From the NCBI GenBank assembly GCA_014773175.1, contig VXCM01002588.1, positions 192,351 to 256,350 on the forward strand: 64,000 nucleotides of DNA, in the 5' to 3' direction. Within the stretch, counting starts at the first letter, position 1; each line of letters starts with the position of its first letter. The DNA is from Lucifuga dentata (Eukaryota > Chordata > Actinopteri > Ophidiiformes > Bythitidae). Made by a program: the position numbers and the translations under genes. A model generated the notes under the pieces. It did no database searches and was not told the origin of the DNA. It was given only the letters and a program-made list of their open reading frames with translations. Below, one piece after another: positions 38,674 through 52,008 of the stretch.

Positions 38674-39307
38674 GCTCTCTGTCAAGCAAACAAATGATAC
38701 AATCAATAGCCACTGGACAGAGTCTGCCATAGGGAGGACATCAATAACACACTGATACGCTTGAGACACACCAACAAGCACAAACACTCACAAATAAGCC
38801 ATGGCATTGGAGAACTCAGTCCTCCCCTCCCGCCCGGATTCCCTCTCCCTCCCTGTGGAGGAAAAGGGGGATGGGGAGGAGGTGGAGATGGCCACAGAGG
38901 TCACCGCCTCAACTGGAGTCTTTAACCTATCGGAAGAACTGGGCCACGTGGTTACCACAGAGACAGCACCGTCCCCTCCACCCTCAGCCAAGGTCAACAG
39001 GTCATTCCAGTCCAAGCTGGCCGAGCGGGAGGCCAATGCCAATCATCGCACCGGCAGGAAGAAGATGCAGGGTACAGAGAAGGAGAGGGGACGATTCGGG
39101 TGGGGTAAGTGATTCTGACTCTGATGGCCTCACATTTGATGGAAATGACCATAATTCTAGTACTGACAAACTAAATATTGTTTATTCAAATCTGGACTGA
39201 AGACTAAAGTTGAATAAAGAGTGTGAGGATCTTACTGACTTGGTATATATTTAACTTTCAGAGACAGGAAGTTATTCAGGATCATACTTTTCTCTCTCTT
39301 CTCTACT

Positions 39308-39359
<52 letters not shown>

Positions 39360-41802
39360 NCACACACACACACACACACTAACTAAAACTGAGCATCCTC
39401 TACTGTCTTCCTCCTATATTTGCAAATCTTCTCTGATTAATACTGCAGTGCTTCACCCTTCAAAATTTTCTTTTTAAAATTAATCCTCTCCTATAGTTCT
39501 AGCTCATCAGTTGCCAGTTTGAACCCTCTTTTCTGTCCATATTTCATATTTCCTTCCTTATATCTACACATTTCTGCACATATAAGGAAAAACAAGCCCT
39601 AAAACCTAAAATCACTGTTAGCAAAATAACTTTTGGTTGCACATTTTCTGTGATCCTTTGATTATTTGGATTTGTTCTGGATGGCCGATGTTGACAGTTC
39701 CACTACAATTCAGTTTGATAACAGAAAACCTTTCAGCCATCTAAAACGTCAGGAGTAGATGTTGATGTCAGGGTTTGTTGTCAAGTTTCTTACAATCAAA
39801 ACACAAAGGCTATTTTTGACTCCATAGGTTGGCAAGGATCCACAATAATGAATGTCCTAGATCAACAGTTCTCAATCCACCATCCCTCCATGTTCTAAAC
39901 CTGATTAACTCAATTTTATCCTGAGCTGATACCTGATTTTGGTAATCAGGTGTGGGTCGAGCAGGGAGAGATAGAAAATATGCAGTACCATGGTACTTGA
40001 AGGTCAGGATTGAGAACCATTGCCAAATTGTTGTCAGTCTAAGTGGCAAAAGCCAGAGCGGTATCTCTCTGGGTGAATGCTGTATTGTGGCTGTTTCATA
40101 ATCTCTGTTCTGACTGAATGTGCCCACAGTAAAAACAAAGAGACTCTACTAAAAAAATCTTCATTTCCTTTCCAGGGTTGTACAGTTACTTAAGTTCAAT
40201 GTTCACACAGTTAGATGATGTTTTCCTGTCATTTTTCATCTGCTTTCTTTCCCTCAGCCATCTGTTTTTATTTGTTTTCCATTTTTCATGAGTCTGATTT
40301 TCTTCTGCTTCTAACTGGATCGCTCTGAGTATCATTGTCCCCTGGTATGTTATATATTCAGCTACCCTTTGCTGCAGATTGCCTTGTATTTTCATGCAGC
40401 AAAACCTTTCAGAAATGCAGAAAGAGAGCCTTATATTCAGCTGTGTGTCTTTTGCAGTTTCTCCTGTGTTCTGATTGAGTTAGCATTATGAAACTCAGAC
40501 ACATGAAAAATCATTCAACTTGTCTTCAAGTTAAAGCAAAGAAAATTAAAGGACCATACTACCATTTTGCATGTTTGAGCCTAATATATTCAATTTTCAT
40601 ACATGTAAGGTTACTGACAATCATTTCNATTTTGCATGTTTGAGCCTAATATATTCAATTTTCATACATGTAAGGTTACTGACAATCATTTCCCTAAAGG
40701 TAAAATCCAGCTTTTCTGATATTTTGCAAAATCTCTTAATCTTTCAAAATCAAATGTTCAAGTGATAAACCAACCTTAAAAGTCATTGTTTCTCCTGCTA
40801 ATAGTTACACAAAATTATGAAGTCAAGATCATTAAAATTTTTCCATAAACGCAGGTCTTCTTTTGGGACTATATTCCCTGGTGGAGGCATACATTCACTC
40901 CACGCTTTTTATTGCTCCTAAAATTACAAAACTTCGGAAAAACCTGAATACATGTCTTGTTCACGATGATGGTTTACCTTTCCCAAGAAAGTTTCAAGTA
41001 TCAACAAGTTGATTTTAATAGCTTACCAGAATGAACTGAAACCAATGGCGGTCTGGAGGAAAAACATTTTTAATTCACCGTTCCAGTAGTATGCTTTGGG
41101 AAATGATTGTCAGTAACGTTACATGTATGAAAATTGAATATATTAGGCTCAAACGTGCAAAATGGGTGGTATGGTCCTTTAACACAACTAAAGCTGCAAG
41201 TTTTTCCCCCATAACATTTTACTCACCATCTCCCCATATTTCAGCATATAACTAACTGCTGTCTCATCTCCTCTCTCCTCCTCCATCTCCCATGATCCCT
41301 CACCTCCACCATCCCGTCACCAGCCCGGACCCGCCGTAAGAGGCAGCGCTACGTGGAGAAGAACGGTCGCTGCAATGTCCAGCACGGCAACATGCGGGAG
41401 ACTTACCGCTACCTGACTGACATCTTCACCACGCTGGTGGACCTCAACTGGCGCTGCTCTCTTTTTGTCTTCGTCATGGCCTACGCCGTCACATGGCTCT
41501 TCTTCGGCGCCATCTGGTACCTCATAGCCTACTGTAGGTGAGGTGATGGTGATAGGATGGAGCCACTTTATGGATTTAGATCTCTCCAGTCTTGAGCAAT
41601 GAAAAACTATGCACATTTTCATTGTGGGCAAACATTATTCCTGCTAAATCTCAAAAGCAATGAGCAAGATCCTCTGTTTTGTAGCCAAAAATATCCATCT
41701 TAGATTTGATCAATTAATAAAAAAAAAAAACCCCACATCAATTAGGTGTGATTTCTGGCTTTAAAACTCACTTTGAGACATCATGTTGAAATTTATATCA
41801 CC

Positions 41803-41834
<32 letters not shown>

Positions 41835-44800
41835 CCCTTGCTGTGTGTCTTCCGCTTATTGTCATCACTGTGTGCTGGTGTTTTGCCACTTAAGTAAATT
41901 ATCACAAGGGAAAAGCACTTTTGGCAGTTACTCAAAGATGCTGTAAGAGAGTAACTACTATTGCAAGACATTTTATATGCGGAGACTAAAAACACCCCAT
42001 ACCCCAGCCAGAAAAACAGATGACAAAGCAGTATTAATATGACAGTATATTTCATCATGATGTGTTGCTTCTTCACTAGATGTGTCTGTTGGATCTCTGC
42101 TCTAATTAGTTAACGTATTCAACTCATAAAACTGTGACCTTTTGATATCAATTACAGGCCATCATATAAAACCCTGCCAGAGATCTGTCGATGTTGCTAA
42201 AATTTCTTCTTTGCCAACACAAGTAAAATAAAAGTCATAGATTACATAAATTATAACAACACCACTTTCGCTAAATTGTTCTGCCTCTCTGGCCAGAGAT
42301 GTGCTAATCAGCGACATTAGCCTGTATAGCTTATCGCTGGAGAGAAAACCTGCACAGGACAGAACAGCCAGCAGTGCAGAGTCGATGTAGTCTGATGTTG
42401 TTTGATGGAAGAATGATGGAGAGATTCATCGTTATAGTTAAATATGATGAATCGGACGATTTGCTGATTGCATAAACAGTATTCACTAAAGGAATAAGAG
42501 GAGTTTGTCAAAAAGTACAAGATTAAAGGAGACGGATAATTTGAAAGAGAGAGATGAGTCATCATACAATATAATTCTGCCCTTCCATTCTAAATATATT
42601 CATCTTCTCACTCACTGTCTATTTTTCACTCAACACCCACGGTGTCAGCTCCCTCCACTTCCCTTCCCTTCCCTTCCCTTCCTCACACGCTCTCCTCCTT
42701 TCTTCCCAGGGGTGATCTGGACCATCTGGAGGATGAGACATGGACGCCCTGCGTCAACAATGTCAACGGCTTCATCTCGGCCTTCCTCTTCTCCATTGAG
42801 ACTGAGACGACCATCGGCTATGGTCACCGTGTCATTACCGACCAGTGTCCGGTGGGAACCATGCTGCTGCTGCTACAGGCTATACTGGGATCCATGGTCA
42901 ACGCCTTCATGGTGAGCGTCTGGGCTGGGACATGCAGAAATTATATATATATTTTATATATAATAATATTATATTATATAATAGATATTTAGGCTGAAAC
43001 TATTATATGTTTTGGTAGATATTATGAATCATATTGTTGATCAGGTTTATTATTTGATGACTGGGGAAAATGAATTCTTCAATAATAATAATAATAATAA
43101 TAATAATAGTTAATATGTTTATATTTTTACTTTTTGATAATTAAATTTTAGTAAAATCTAAAAGTTTTTATATAAAGAGGACACTTTTTACATTCTGTTC
43201 TGGAATTGTAATTAATAAATCAATATAACTATAAATATAATGAAATTATAGTACATAATATGAGAAACTATTGATAGAATTTTCTTTGTGCAGTCTGTGA
43301 TTTCACAGTTCATGTGTTTATATTTTTACTTTTTGACAATTAAATTTTAGTAAGTTCTAAAAGTTTTTATACAAAGAGGACAATTTTTACATTCTGTTCT
43401 GGAATTGTAATCAATAAATCAATATAACTATAAATATAATGAAATTACATAATATGAGAAACTATTGATAGGATTTTCTTTGTGGAGTCTGTGATTTCAC
43501 AGGTAATATGTTTATATTTTTACTTTTTGACTATTAAATTTTAGTAAAATTGAAAAGTTTTTATATAGAGAGGACAACTTTTACATTCTGTTCTGGAATT
43601 GTAATTAATACATCAATGTAACTATAAATATAATGAAATTATAGTACATAATATGAGGAACTATTGATAGAATTTTCTTTGTGGAGTCTGATTTCACATA
43701 ATACGGTAAAGATATCCAGGTTTTAGTCAGCTTGTACATTTAAGTGCTGGTGAGGATTTACCTAAGATTGCCAAAATTTTCTTGTTTCATAATCCCATTT
43801 GGCAAAATCTTACCTGTCTAACATTCACCCAGTCAGTCTAAAACAAATCAAAAACACGACATGAAGACCTGTTTTTTTGCTTGAGCTGCAGCAAGGGAAT
43901 GCATGCGATTACTGTGAAGAAGAAATGACGCTAATGTGGTGCAGATGGCATGCTCCTTAAAAAGAGTGTTGTGTTTTTTTTTTTTATTTACTCCGAAAGT
44001 GCTGATGGAGCTGCATTTTTTTGAAGGAGTAAGCAGTCTTTTGATGAGGACGTGAATGAAGCGCACTCCGCTGTCCAAGCAAAATGATATTTATGCATGT
44101 CTGTCAGCTGGAAACATGCCATATTAGCAACCGACAGGAATGTGGGATGCTGCATTATGAAGTCTAAAACAATGACTGAGTCAGAGGTTAATTGTAGCCT
44201 CGCTGTAAAGTTTTAGATGTTGAAAAATGGAAATAGAAGGGATGAAAATAATGAACAAGCTCGGTCCGTATTGATCGGTCAGAATAAATGCGTTCCGGCT
44301 ATACAGTCTGGTTGCTGAATAACGTCTGACGCCCTTCCTCCTGTCTGTCCAGGTGGGTTGCATGTTTGTCAAGATCTCGCAGCCAAACAAGCGAGCCGAG
44401 ACGCTGGTGTTCTCCAAACACGCCGTCATCTCTCTGAGGGACGACAAGCTCTGTCTGATGTTCAGGGTCGGGGACCTCCGCAGCTCTCACATCGTAGGGG
44501 CCAACATGAGGGCCAAGCTGATCAAGTCCAAACAGACACAGGAGGGTCAGTCTACAAGACAACATTTGGACTTTTTTTTTTTTTTTTAATTTAGTTTAAT
44601 TTTTTGAACATATAAAGTGAGACAACCATAACAACAAAAACCACAAAACAAACAGAACAAAAAATTAAAAGGATCTTCATAAATATCACACAAAGTCAGT
44701 ACATCATATACAGCAAATAGTCACTAGTGGGTATGTATATACTGTGGGGCCCAGCCATATCATGTGCCTTCCAGAAATTTCAACAAAGGTGCCCAGACCT

Positions 44801-47800
44801 GCCTAAATCTCTCAGATTTATTTTGGGGATCATGAGTTAACTTGTGCAATGGCAATAAATTAGGCACTTGATTCAACCACATTTCAATAGGAGGTATCTG
44901 TGGGGATAACCGCAAATAAGAATACACTTTTTAGCCAAATAAACAAGAAAATTCAACGAGTAGTCAATTTCAGAGCTGACAACCAACTCAGTTTTACAGT
45001 TCAACAAATATATAAGAGATGACAGATTAAATTTCTTACCAATTATCTTTTGAACTAACTCATGCACCTCAGACCAGTAAACGCACATTTTGGGACAATC
45101 CCAAAATGTATGCATTAATGTACCTTTTTCAGATTTACACTTAAAACAAAGTGAAGAAACATTGGGGTACATCTTGTTAAGACGAACAGGAGTGAGATAA
45201 ATCTGATATATAAATTTGTGATTTTGTTCCTGTAAAGAGTTAGATGTAGATTTCTGAAAGACACTTTACATGTTGAGAGCCACATTTCATCAGAGAAAGT
45301 CTGGCCCAAGTCTCTCTCCCAAACCCTCCTTAAGGGGTCATAGGATNCCACATTTCATCAGAGAAAGTCTGGCCCAAGTCTCTCTCCCAAACCCTCCTTA
45401 AGGGGTCATAGGATGAGGAGGAGATAACAATGCATATAAATCTGAAATCTTCCCTTTCAGAGCTCCTCAACATTTGAACTTTCATAGCGTTTGACTTGTC
45501 CCTTACATGTATGGAGGCTTCACACGTGTGCACAGAAGCACACGTCAAACCTCCTGAGGGATATGAGGTAGATATTATTATCTCCTCCTCCTCTCTTGCT
45601 TACCTCCCTCACACTCCCTCCTCTTGTTCTCTCATTTTTGTCTCCCTCCAGGTGAATTCATCCCCCTGGACCAGACAGACATCAGCGTCGGCTTTGAGAC
45701 GGGTGACGACCGTCTGTTTTTGGTCTCGCCACTGGTGATCTCCCATGAGATTGATGCCCATTCGCCCTTCTGGGACATGTCACAGGCCCAGCTGGAGAAG
45801 GAGGACTTTGAGATTGTGGTCATTCTAGAGGGAATGGTGGAGGCCACAGGTGAGGAATGATTAAATTATAATTTTTTTTCAAGCTATAAGATCTGTGTAT
45901 ATATAAAATTTTACGAAATTGATCTCAAATTTTGATTTCACAATTTGATTTTGGCGTTCCAGTTCAAACACGTTTGGCTGTAGCTACCTCAGAACTTACT
46001 TTAGCTTTCCATTAGTTTGGATATAAACTGAAACTAGTGTGATTTTAGTGCTTTATGCGGTATTTTTTAAAGTCTCGGTGAATATGATCTATAGTTGGTT
46101 TAAAAACAGGATACTACAGCAAATTATCTTCAGAGGATTTTATGGTCTGTTCTCATGACTTAAATTATAGCATCCCCGGCTGAATGATGGTCTAACTCTT
46201 CAACTGATGGTTCACAAAAGGGTTTATTCAAAATAATGTAGCTCCAGAAAACATGCCGTGACCATTCTGTGAACACACCGTAAGAGCTACGGAGAAAACA
46301 AAATGAAAAATATTACCGTTTTTAACTTGACAAAATGACAAGCTCTGATAGAGTGCTACAGATAAGCATATTTAACTTAAAAATGAAATGATTAATCCGT
46401 TTTAGAACTAGATCACACATGAACTGCAGCTTTAACCAAACAATTAAAGCACATTCTACACAATATACTGTACTCATTAACATACTAGCATTACAACAGC
46501 TCTTATTATCTGTAAAAAGGCTAAGGAGTGCTAACTGCTTCTCAACATGAGCTAAATTACGGTGCGTTGAGTTAACGTAACGTCTTTGCTAGCTTACACA
46601 GTCCTTAACTTAGCAAAAGTACAAATACAGAATAAAATCATTTATGATCAGTCCTAACAGGAAACGAAATACTGACAAACCTTGTGCCCTTATCAGCCAG
46701 GTGCCAAAAATAAACAAAAAGAGTTCGACACACTCCTTATTTTGAGAACACACTTTATAATTTAACGCTCCGTCTTTTTCTCTAACCGGTATTACCCTTT
46801 CAAAATAAAAGCTGCCGCTTTTGTGCTGTATACCAGAGTTACCTCTTCAGAATAAAAGCATCCACATTTATACTGGAATCTAACAGAATAAAATTGATAC
46901 ACCTAGAAAATGAACAAACATGAAAACAACAGATTATAATACAAATATATTGGAATATGCAGAAGGTCATTTACATAAATAGTTATTTGACAAAAGGGTC
47001 CAAACTCATAAAGATTAAAAGTTGCTGCAGAGAAATGGTAAGCAAGTAGCAAGTCAGTGTGTTAGTGAACTTGTACCCATGAGCAAGGCATTGACCCATG
47101 CTTACCCACTGTTCATACTTAAAATGTTAATGTGTCATGTTGTAGTTGCTTCCTTTGAAAGTAGCTCTGACTTTGGTTTTGAAAATGTTTCAGTTAATCG
47201 TGTCTGAAGCTTAAATGGTTTCAGCCCTCCAGTGCTGAAACATTTTTACAAAAATATAGCAAACGCTTACATTTATATACATTGGGACTTTAGATTTATA
47301 TACATTGGGACAGAACGATGAGACAAAGCAGGAAAATAACTTTGGCTTTACAACATTTTATCTTACAGATTCACTGCAGATCTTAATATTCTACATTATG
47401 TATGAGATATTTATGGTTTTATGTTGTGTTGCGTCTGTATCAACTATCTGAAAATGCTGCATTGCAAACAGCCATTTAGCTGCAACCTGTGAGCGTATGG
47501 ATGGTGGATGTTTATCTTTATTTCCTTTATGTCTAATTTACTTTAACCTACTCATTTGATTCTCAAAGTTTGGCAAGAATTCACTGTCAGATCTGTTCAT
47601 ATTATTCTCCATGAGGCAAAAGTGGCCTCCCTGCCTACTCCAAATATTGATTGCTTTAGTCAGAGTGCTGTGGAAGTAGCCATACAGTCATAACTCGGCA
47701 GAGAAAACTGCCCTTTGGTGGTGATGATGATATAAGATATATATCAGAGACATCTGCTGCTGTATTTCTGTTTCTAAATTGCCTCAACCAGAAGTTTGAC

Positions 47801-48726
47801 AAATCAGAGTTGAATCCTCACATGTACTATGAGGACATGAACACATGTTTTGAGGTGTAATTTTTAACTTATATCATGAATTTATGTGTTTGCATACCCG
47901 TGTTTGCAGGTATGACGTGTCAGGCGAGGAGCTCCTACCTGGCGGAGGAGGTGATGTGGGGTCACAGGTTCAGCCCGATGATGTCGCTGGCCGAGGGCTT
48001 CTTTGACGTTGACTACGGAGCCTTTCATCACACTTTTGAGGTAATGTTTTCTCAAGGAATCATGATGAAGCTTAACTAAAGATTCACGATATGGATGTTT
48101 AATTTGGTGACCTGACTGTGCAGTATTTGTTCAGTCCTTTTTAAAGGAAAACAGCTGTTTATATATATTGGCAATATGTGTTGGCAGTGTTCCCGACATT
48201 TCTGGGTCTATTTGGAATCTGATACTGCTTTTTTTTCATTTTCGTGTCTGGGGGTTATTGAAGGAAATAGTGGGAAATGTAGGAATAGTAACATGAAGTG
48301 GAAGTAGATGAAGCCAGCGAAAGGTTAGGAGGTTTGCTGCCAAAGTAATTTCCTTCTTTTGAGTGGCATCTTCTTGCCATCTCAAAAATGCTAATAACTT
48401 CATCAAATGGGCATTTGGATTGAGGGTTTACACCTGTTCCTATATTTTTTCTTCTTCCCCAGGTGGATACTCCCTCCTGTTCGGCCCGAGAGCTCTCATT
48501 GGCTGCAGCAAGACTGGATGCTCACCTGTATTGGTCCATCTCCAGCAGGCTGGATGAAGAGCCTCTGGCTCACCAGGCATCCAAGCAGCTGGACACTGGC
48601 TCAGCCAATAGCAAAGGAGGCGAGCCAACTTCCATCGCTGGGGAGATAACTGAGGTACAGGAGCAATCAGGATTGGGCGAGCTGAATGGCAGCATTGCCA
48701 CCGACCAATCAGAATCTGAGGCCTAG
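38674..48726 (+). CDS. kcnj9: KCNJ9 (GIRK3/Kir3.3)-like G protein-gated inward-rectifier K+ channel
   Basis: Plasma-membrane channel subunit opened by Gβγ, which hyperpolarises neurons; GIRK3 works in heteromers. Coding exons are 38801-39104, 41324-41537, 42710-42911, 44353-44545, 45652-45849, 47910-48040 and 48463-48726, all GT-AG with joining phases, giving 501 residues. The exon holding the ATG probably starts at 38674. The ATG has a good context and an in-frame TAA lies two codons upstream. From residue about 108 ([17 protein letters not shown]) it follows GIRK3 closely: outer helix about 140-165, pore filter TIGYG at 207-211, inner helix about 223-243 with the pore asparagine N237, then the cytoplasmic PIP2/Gβγ domain. 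GIRK3-specific features are RVITDQCP and TPSCSARE...[10 protein letters not shown], including the YWSI sorting motif at 437-440. Odd points are an N-terminus about 80 residues longer than human GIRK3 and a C-terminus ending SESEA instead of ESKV. Confidence 0.93.
39309..39379. repeat. (CA)n microsatellite
   Basis: About 35 CA units interrupted by a single N at 39360, so the length is unreliable. It lies in kcnj9 intron 1 of the coding region, close to the exon. Confidence 0.95.
39863..40022. mobile_element. Short inverted-repeat element, hAT-like ends
   Basis: The ends CAACAGTTCTCAATCC and GGATTGAGAACCATTG form a 16-base inverted repeat with two mismatches around a 160-base body. No flanking duplication is evident. 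The TTCTCAATCC terminus is common among fish hAT derivatives, but the class call is tentative. Confidence 0.5.
40546..41182. mobile_element. MITE of TIR family B, copy 4
   Basis: TTAAAGGACCATACTACC at the left and GGTATGGTCCTTTAA at the right with the long shared arms. It ends about 140 bases before the second kcnj9 coding exon. An exact duplication surrounds the N at 40628. Confidence 0.88.
43109..43700. repeat. Three-copy tandem repeat, unit about 195 bases, in kcnj9 intron 3
   Basis: Three consecutive units start near 43109, 43307 and 43501. Each opens with ATGTTTATATTTTTACTTTTTG (first copies vary slightly), continues through ACATTCTGTTCTGGAATTG and ATATAACTATAAATATAATG, and closes with GAATTTTCTTTGTG(C/G)AGTCTG. 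The units differ by a few substitutions and small indels. An (AAT)n run at 43082-43108 precedes them. They are AT-rich with no coding frame. Confidence 0.9.
44575..45470 (-). mobile_element. L1-type LINE fragment (3' part of ORF2), degenerate
   Basis: On the minus strand, translated pieces read [19 protein letters not shown], then, after a frame change, [15 protein letters not shown] and [21 protein letters not shown] and [15 protein letters not shown]. The CxKC...GTxxHxFWxCP zinc-knuckle-like signature lies downstream of reverse transcriptase in L1/Tx1 LINEs. There is no RT core in the window copy, and frames are broken. It sits in kcnj9 intron 4 against the direction of the gene. A 66-base exact duplication around the N at 45347 is an assembly fault. 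Confidence 0.8.
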
Positions 48727-49887
48727 ATCAGAGAATGTTGACAAAAATGAGGACCTTTAGTATATCATCACATGACAGTTAGCGTATTGGCATCTTTTGT
48801 TTTGAGGTAAATGTGAGGATTAATTTGCTCAGGACATATCTTATGCTACCATGTATTTCTTTTTTTGTTTATGTCTTTTATTTCTCTGTTGATCTTTGTT
48901 ATAAGTGTCATGTGTGCTATCTTTTTTTTTTTTTTTTTCNTTTTTTTTTTTTTTTTTCGTATTAGCACCAATCACCCTTGCCTATATCTACATTTCAATG
49001 ACAATACTATGCTTTTGATTGGGTCATACAACATGGGGACCAAGGCTGTATGCTAAACAGCAAGAGACTATTTGTCTTGAGAATGTATGTATGTATGTAT
49101 GTATGTATCTTGGGCAAAAGGATGCAGACAGGGTGGTTGTGTGTACAGAGTTAATTGTATGGATTGTTCACGTTTAGATAAGTAATGTGCATAGACACTT
49201 AATTTTCACCTGTGCATGAATATCGCTAGATGATATCGAGGAATAGACTGGTAATCTTGCAAAGATTGTTCTAAAATTTATCATCAAAAAAGCAGGGTGG
49301 GGAATTTAAAAAAAAAAGCCATGTTCTAAAATCTGTCCAATCTGTTCTAAAAATCTATTTAGGATAAAACAGTGAAAGTAGCCGGTATACAACAAAGTTA
49401 ATTTCCTGCCCTGGATGTTTAGTATTTTCTGGAGTTACAGAAAATACTAAACTGTTTGTTAATGGTCTTAACACTGATATGAGCTGACATTCCAAACAGT
49501 ACTCACACGCCATGGTGAATAGGGTATCAAATACACAACCTTTAACTTAGAGACAGGTTTACTCGAATGTGTCTGTGGCTTCATTTCACATATGAAGTGT
49601 GTAGCACAAGGAGCATCTATTTTTCTGTGCCCAGCCGAGTAGAAATTAAAAGCACAACAGTGTCCTGCTCACTTCAGCCAAACTACTGCTTCTGCTGCTG
49701 CTGTGTATATATGTTGCCATTTTTACTTGATGTTTTTAATATTTAATATAACACATGGATTAGAATAAAAAAAACTATATTCAAGATTCAGCTATTTCAG
49801 ATTTGTGTGTTCTTTAAAGAATCTTTCTTTTTTTTTTTTTTTTNTTTTTTTTTTTTTTTATGGTATTCTGCAGAGAATCTAAATATA

Positions 49888-50438
49888 TTAAAGGACCATA
49901 CCAACCATTTTGCATGTTTGAGCTGAGTATATTCAATTTTCATACATGTTACTGACAATCATTTCACAAAGGATAAAATCATATTTCAGCTTTCCTGATA
50001 TTTTGCAAAATCTCTTAATCTTTCAAAATCAAATATCCAAACGATACACCCACCTTAAAAATCCATGTTTCTCCTGCTAGTAGTTACACAGCCTTATGAA
50101 GTCATAAACACAGGTCTACGTTTGTAGACATACATTCACTCCACACTTTTTATTGCACTTAAATGCTAAAATTACATAACTTTGAAAAAAAAAAACCCTG
50201 AATATACATCTTGTTTGTGATGATGGATTACCTATCCCAAGAAAGTTTCAAGTACCAAGTTGATTTTAATAGCATACCAGAATGAGCTGAAACCAATGGC
50301 AGTCTGGAAGGTAGGAAAAACATTTTTAATTCACCGTTCCAGTAGTATGCTTTGGGGAATGATTGTCAGTAATGTTACATGTATGAAAATTGAATATGTT
50401 AACTTCAAAGATGCAAAATGGCTGGTATGGTCCTTTAA
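49888..50438. mobile_element. MITE of TIR family B, copy 5
   Basis: It starts TTAAAGGACCATACCAACC and ends GGTATGGTCCTTTAA. Compared with the other copies it carries internal deletions, for example at about 50105-50125. A poly-T tract with an N immediately precedes it. Confidence 0.85.
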
Positions 50439-50884
50439 AGCATGTATATACTGTCTATGAATAATCTAAGTAAGTACATGTGAGAGACCATCTGATATTT
50501 ATTGTACAAATACCTCAGAAATATAAAGGATTCATTGTGTAAAAGTTTCATTTGAAACATTTATTTTCATTCAGAGCGACGACCAGTTTTGCAAATATTA
50601 AATTTTTCATCTTTGTCTTGTGTAAAATGTCACAGTGACGTATCACATTAGAAATTCAAGGCTGGATCTCAGCATCAGGATAAGTCAGCATATTGGGTTA
50701 CTAGGCAGAATCCTGCTTTAAAAAATGCATTTCTCTCCTTTGGCAGCTAGATGGCGATAAAGATCCCAACCTTCCTCCTCCAGCCAGTCACAACCCTATT
50801 GGTGTGTAATGAGATGGGGCCCCCATCTCAGCTGTCTCCTAGGCAACCGGGGCTAGGGACAGAGAGAGGGCAGAATGTGTGTGT

Positions 50885-50929
<45 letters not shown>

Positions 50930-51952
50930 CTGGACCGCCACACCTGGTGAGGGACTTTATGAGGGTTTTCAAAGAGTTCATGATTTTAGTTGCATACAGT
51001 ATTTTTGTAATGCGGAAAAAACGATACCAAGTGGTGACCTTCAGAGGAAAAAATAAATGTCCTGAAAATAAATTGGAATATTCTGGCATATTTGTACTGT
51101 CACATAAAGCTAAAGTTATGTATGATCAAGAAAGCAATTTTCGGATAGGACAGAACAAACCCACGAGGTTTATAAAACTCTAAGACTTCAGCATTAGTAA
51201 CCCACATTGTATGAGACGTCTCAAACGTGATCAGACACATTTTGTATGAGTGAGAAATGTTCATCTCACAGTTGAAGCCATGTTGCCATTTCCAAGTACT
51301 AACTATGATTTTAATGAGAGGTTGTTTTGCACAATCCCTGCTGAGCCAAAATCAATGTTCCTCTTGATGGGATGAAGTCATGACAGTCTTGTTTGAGACA
51401 CAAAAAGGAGGACTAAAAAAATTTTTTAAAAAAAGAAAAAAAAAAAAGGGAGAAAATATAATGTAAGGAGGCCACAGGACCACAGAACAGAACGTTTCAG
51501 CAAGATGGGACGACCTAGCATTCAAAAGTTTGGAATCACTGAGAAATCTTTGATAGAAATTGATACTTTTATTCATCAAACTGGCATTAAATCGATTTAT
51601 ATTACTGCTAGAAATGACTTATTCATGATCAATGATTAATTAGTCACATAAAAATATAAAGCCCTATTTTCAGTAGCATCTAATGATAAACTCCTTTAGC
51701 TCGTCATCCTTAATGAATCATGTTTAAATGCTAATTGGTTATTAGAGACACCTTTGTAATTGAGCTAGCACACCTGAAAATTATTATTCTGTTCAATTAA
51801 GCAGGGAAACTTTACTTGTATTTTACGGTAAGCATTCCCGAAGTTCAATGCTGGGTTCAAAAATGGCCAAAACACAACAACTTTCTCCAGAAATACTATA
51901 ATAATACAGTAATAATAATACTTTTATTTATATAGCACCTTTCTAGAAAAGA

Positions 51953-52008
51953 CCTTATGAAAAGAAAGTTTTCATAAGGCTGTATAGACTATTTACTAGT
52001 CTATACAG
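51953..52008. repeat. Two adjoining perfect hairpins
   Basis: The first has arms CCTTATGAAAA and TTTTCATAAGG (51953-51963, 51969-51979) around a 5-base loop, GAAAG. The second starts at the very next base, with arms CTGTATAGACTA and TAGTCTATACAG (51980-51991, 51997-52008) around a 5-base loop, TTTAC. No mismatches in either stem. They follow a TTTATTTATATAGCACC segment typical of vertebrate repeat ends. Confidence 0.85.
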
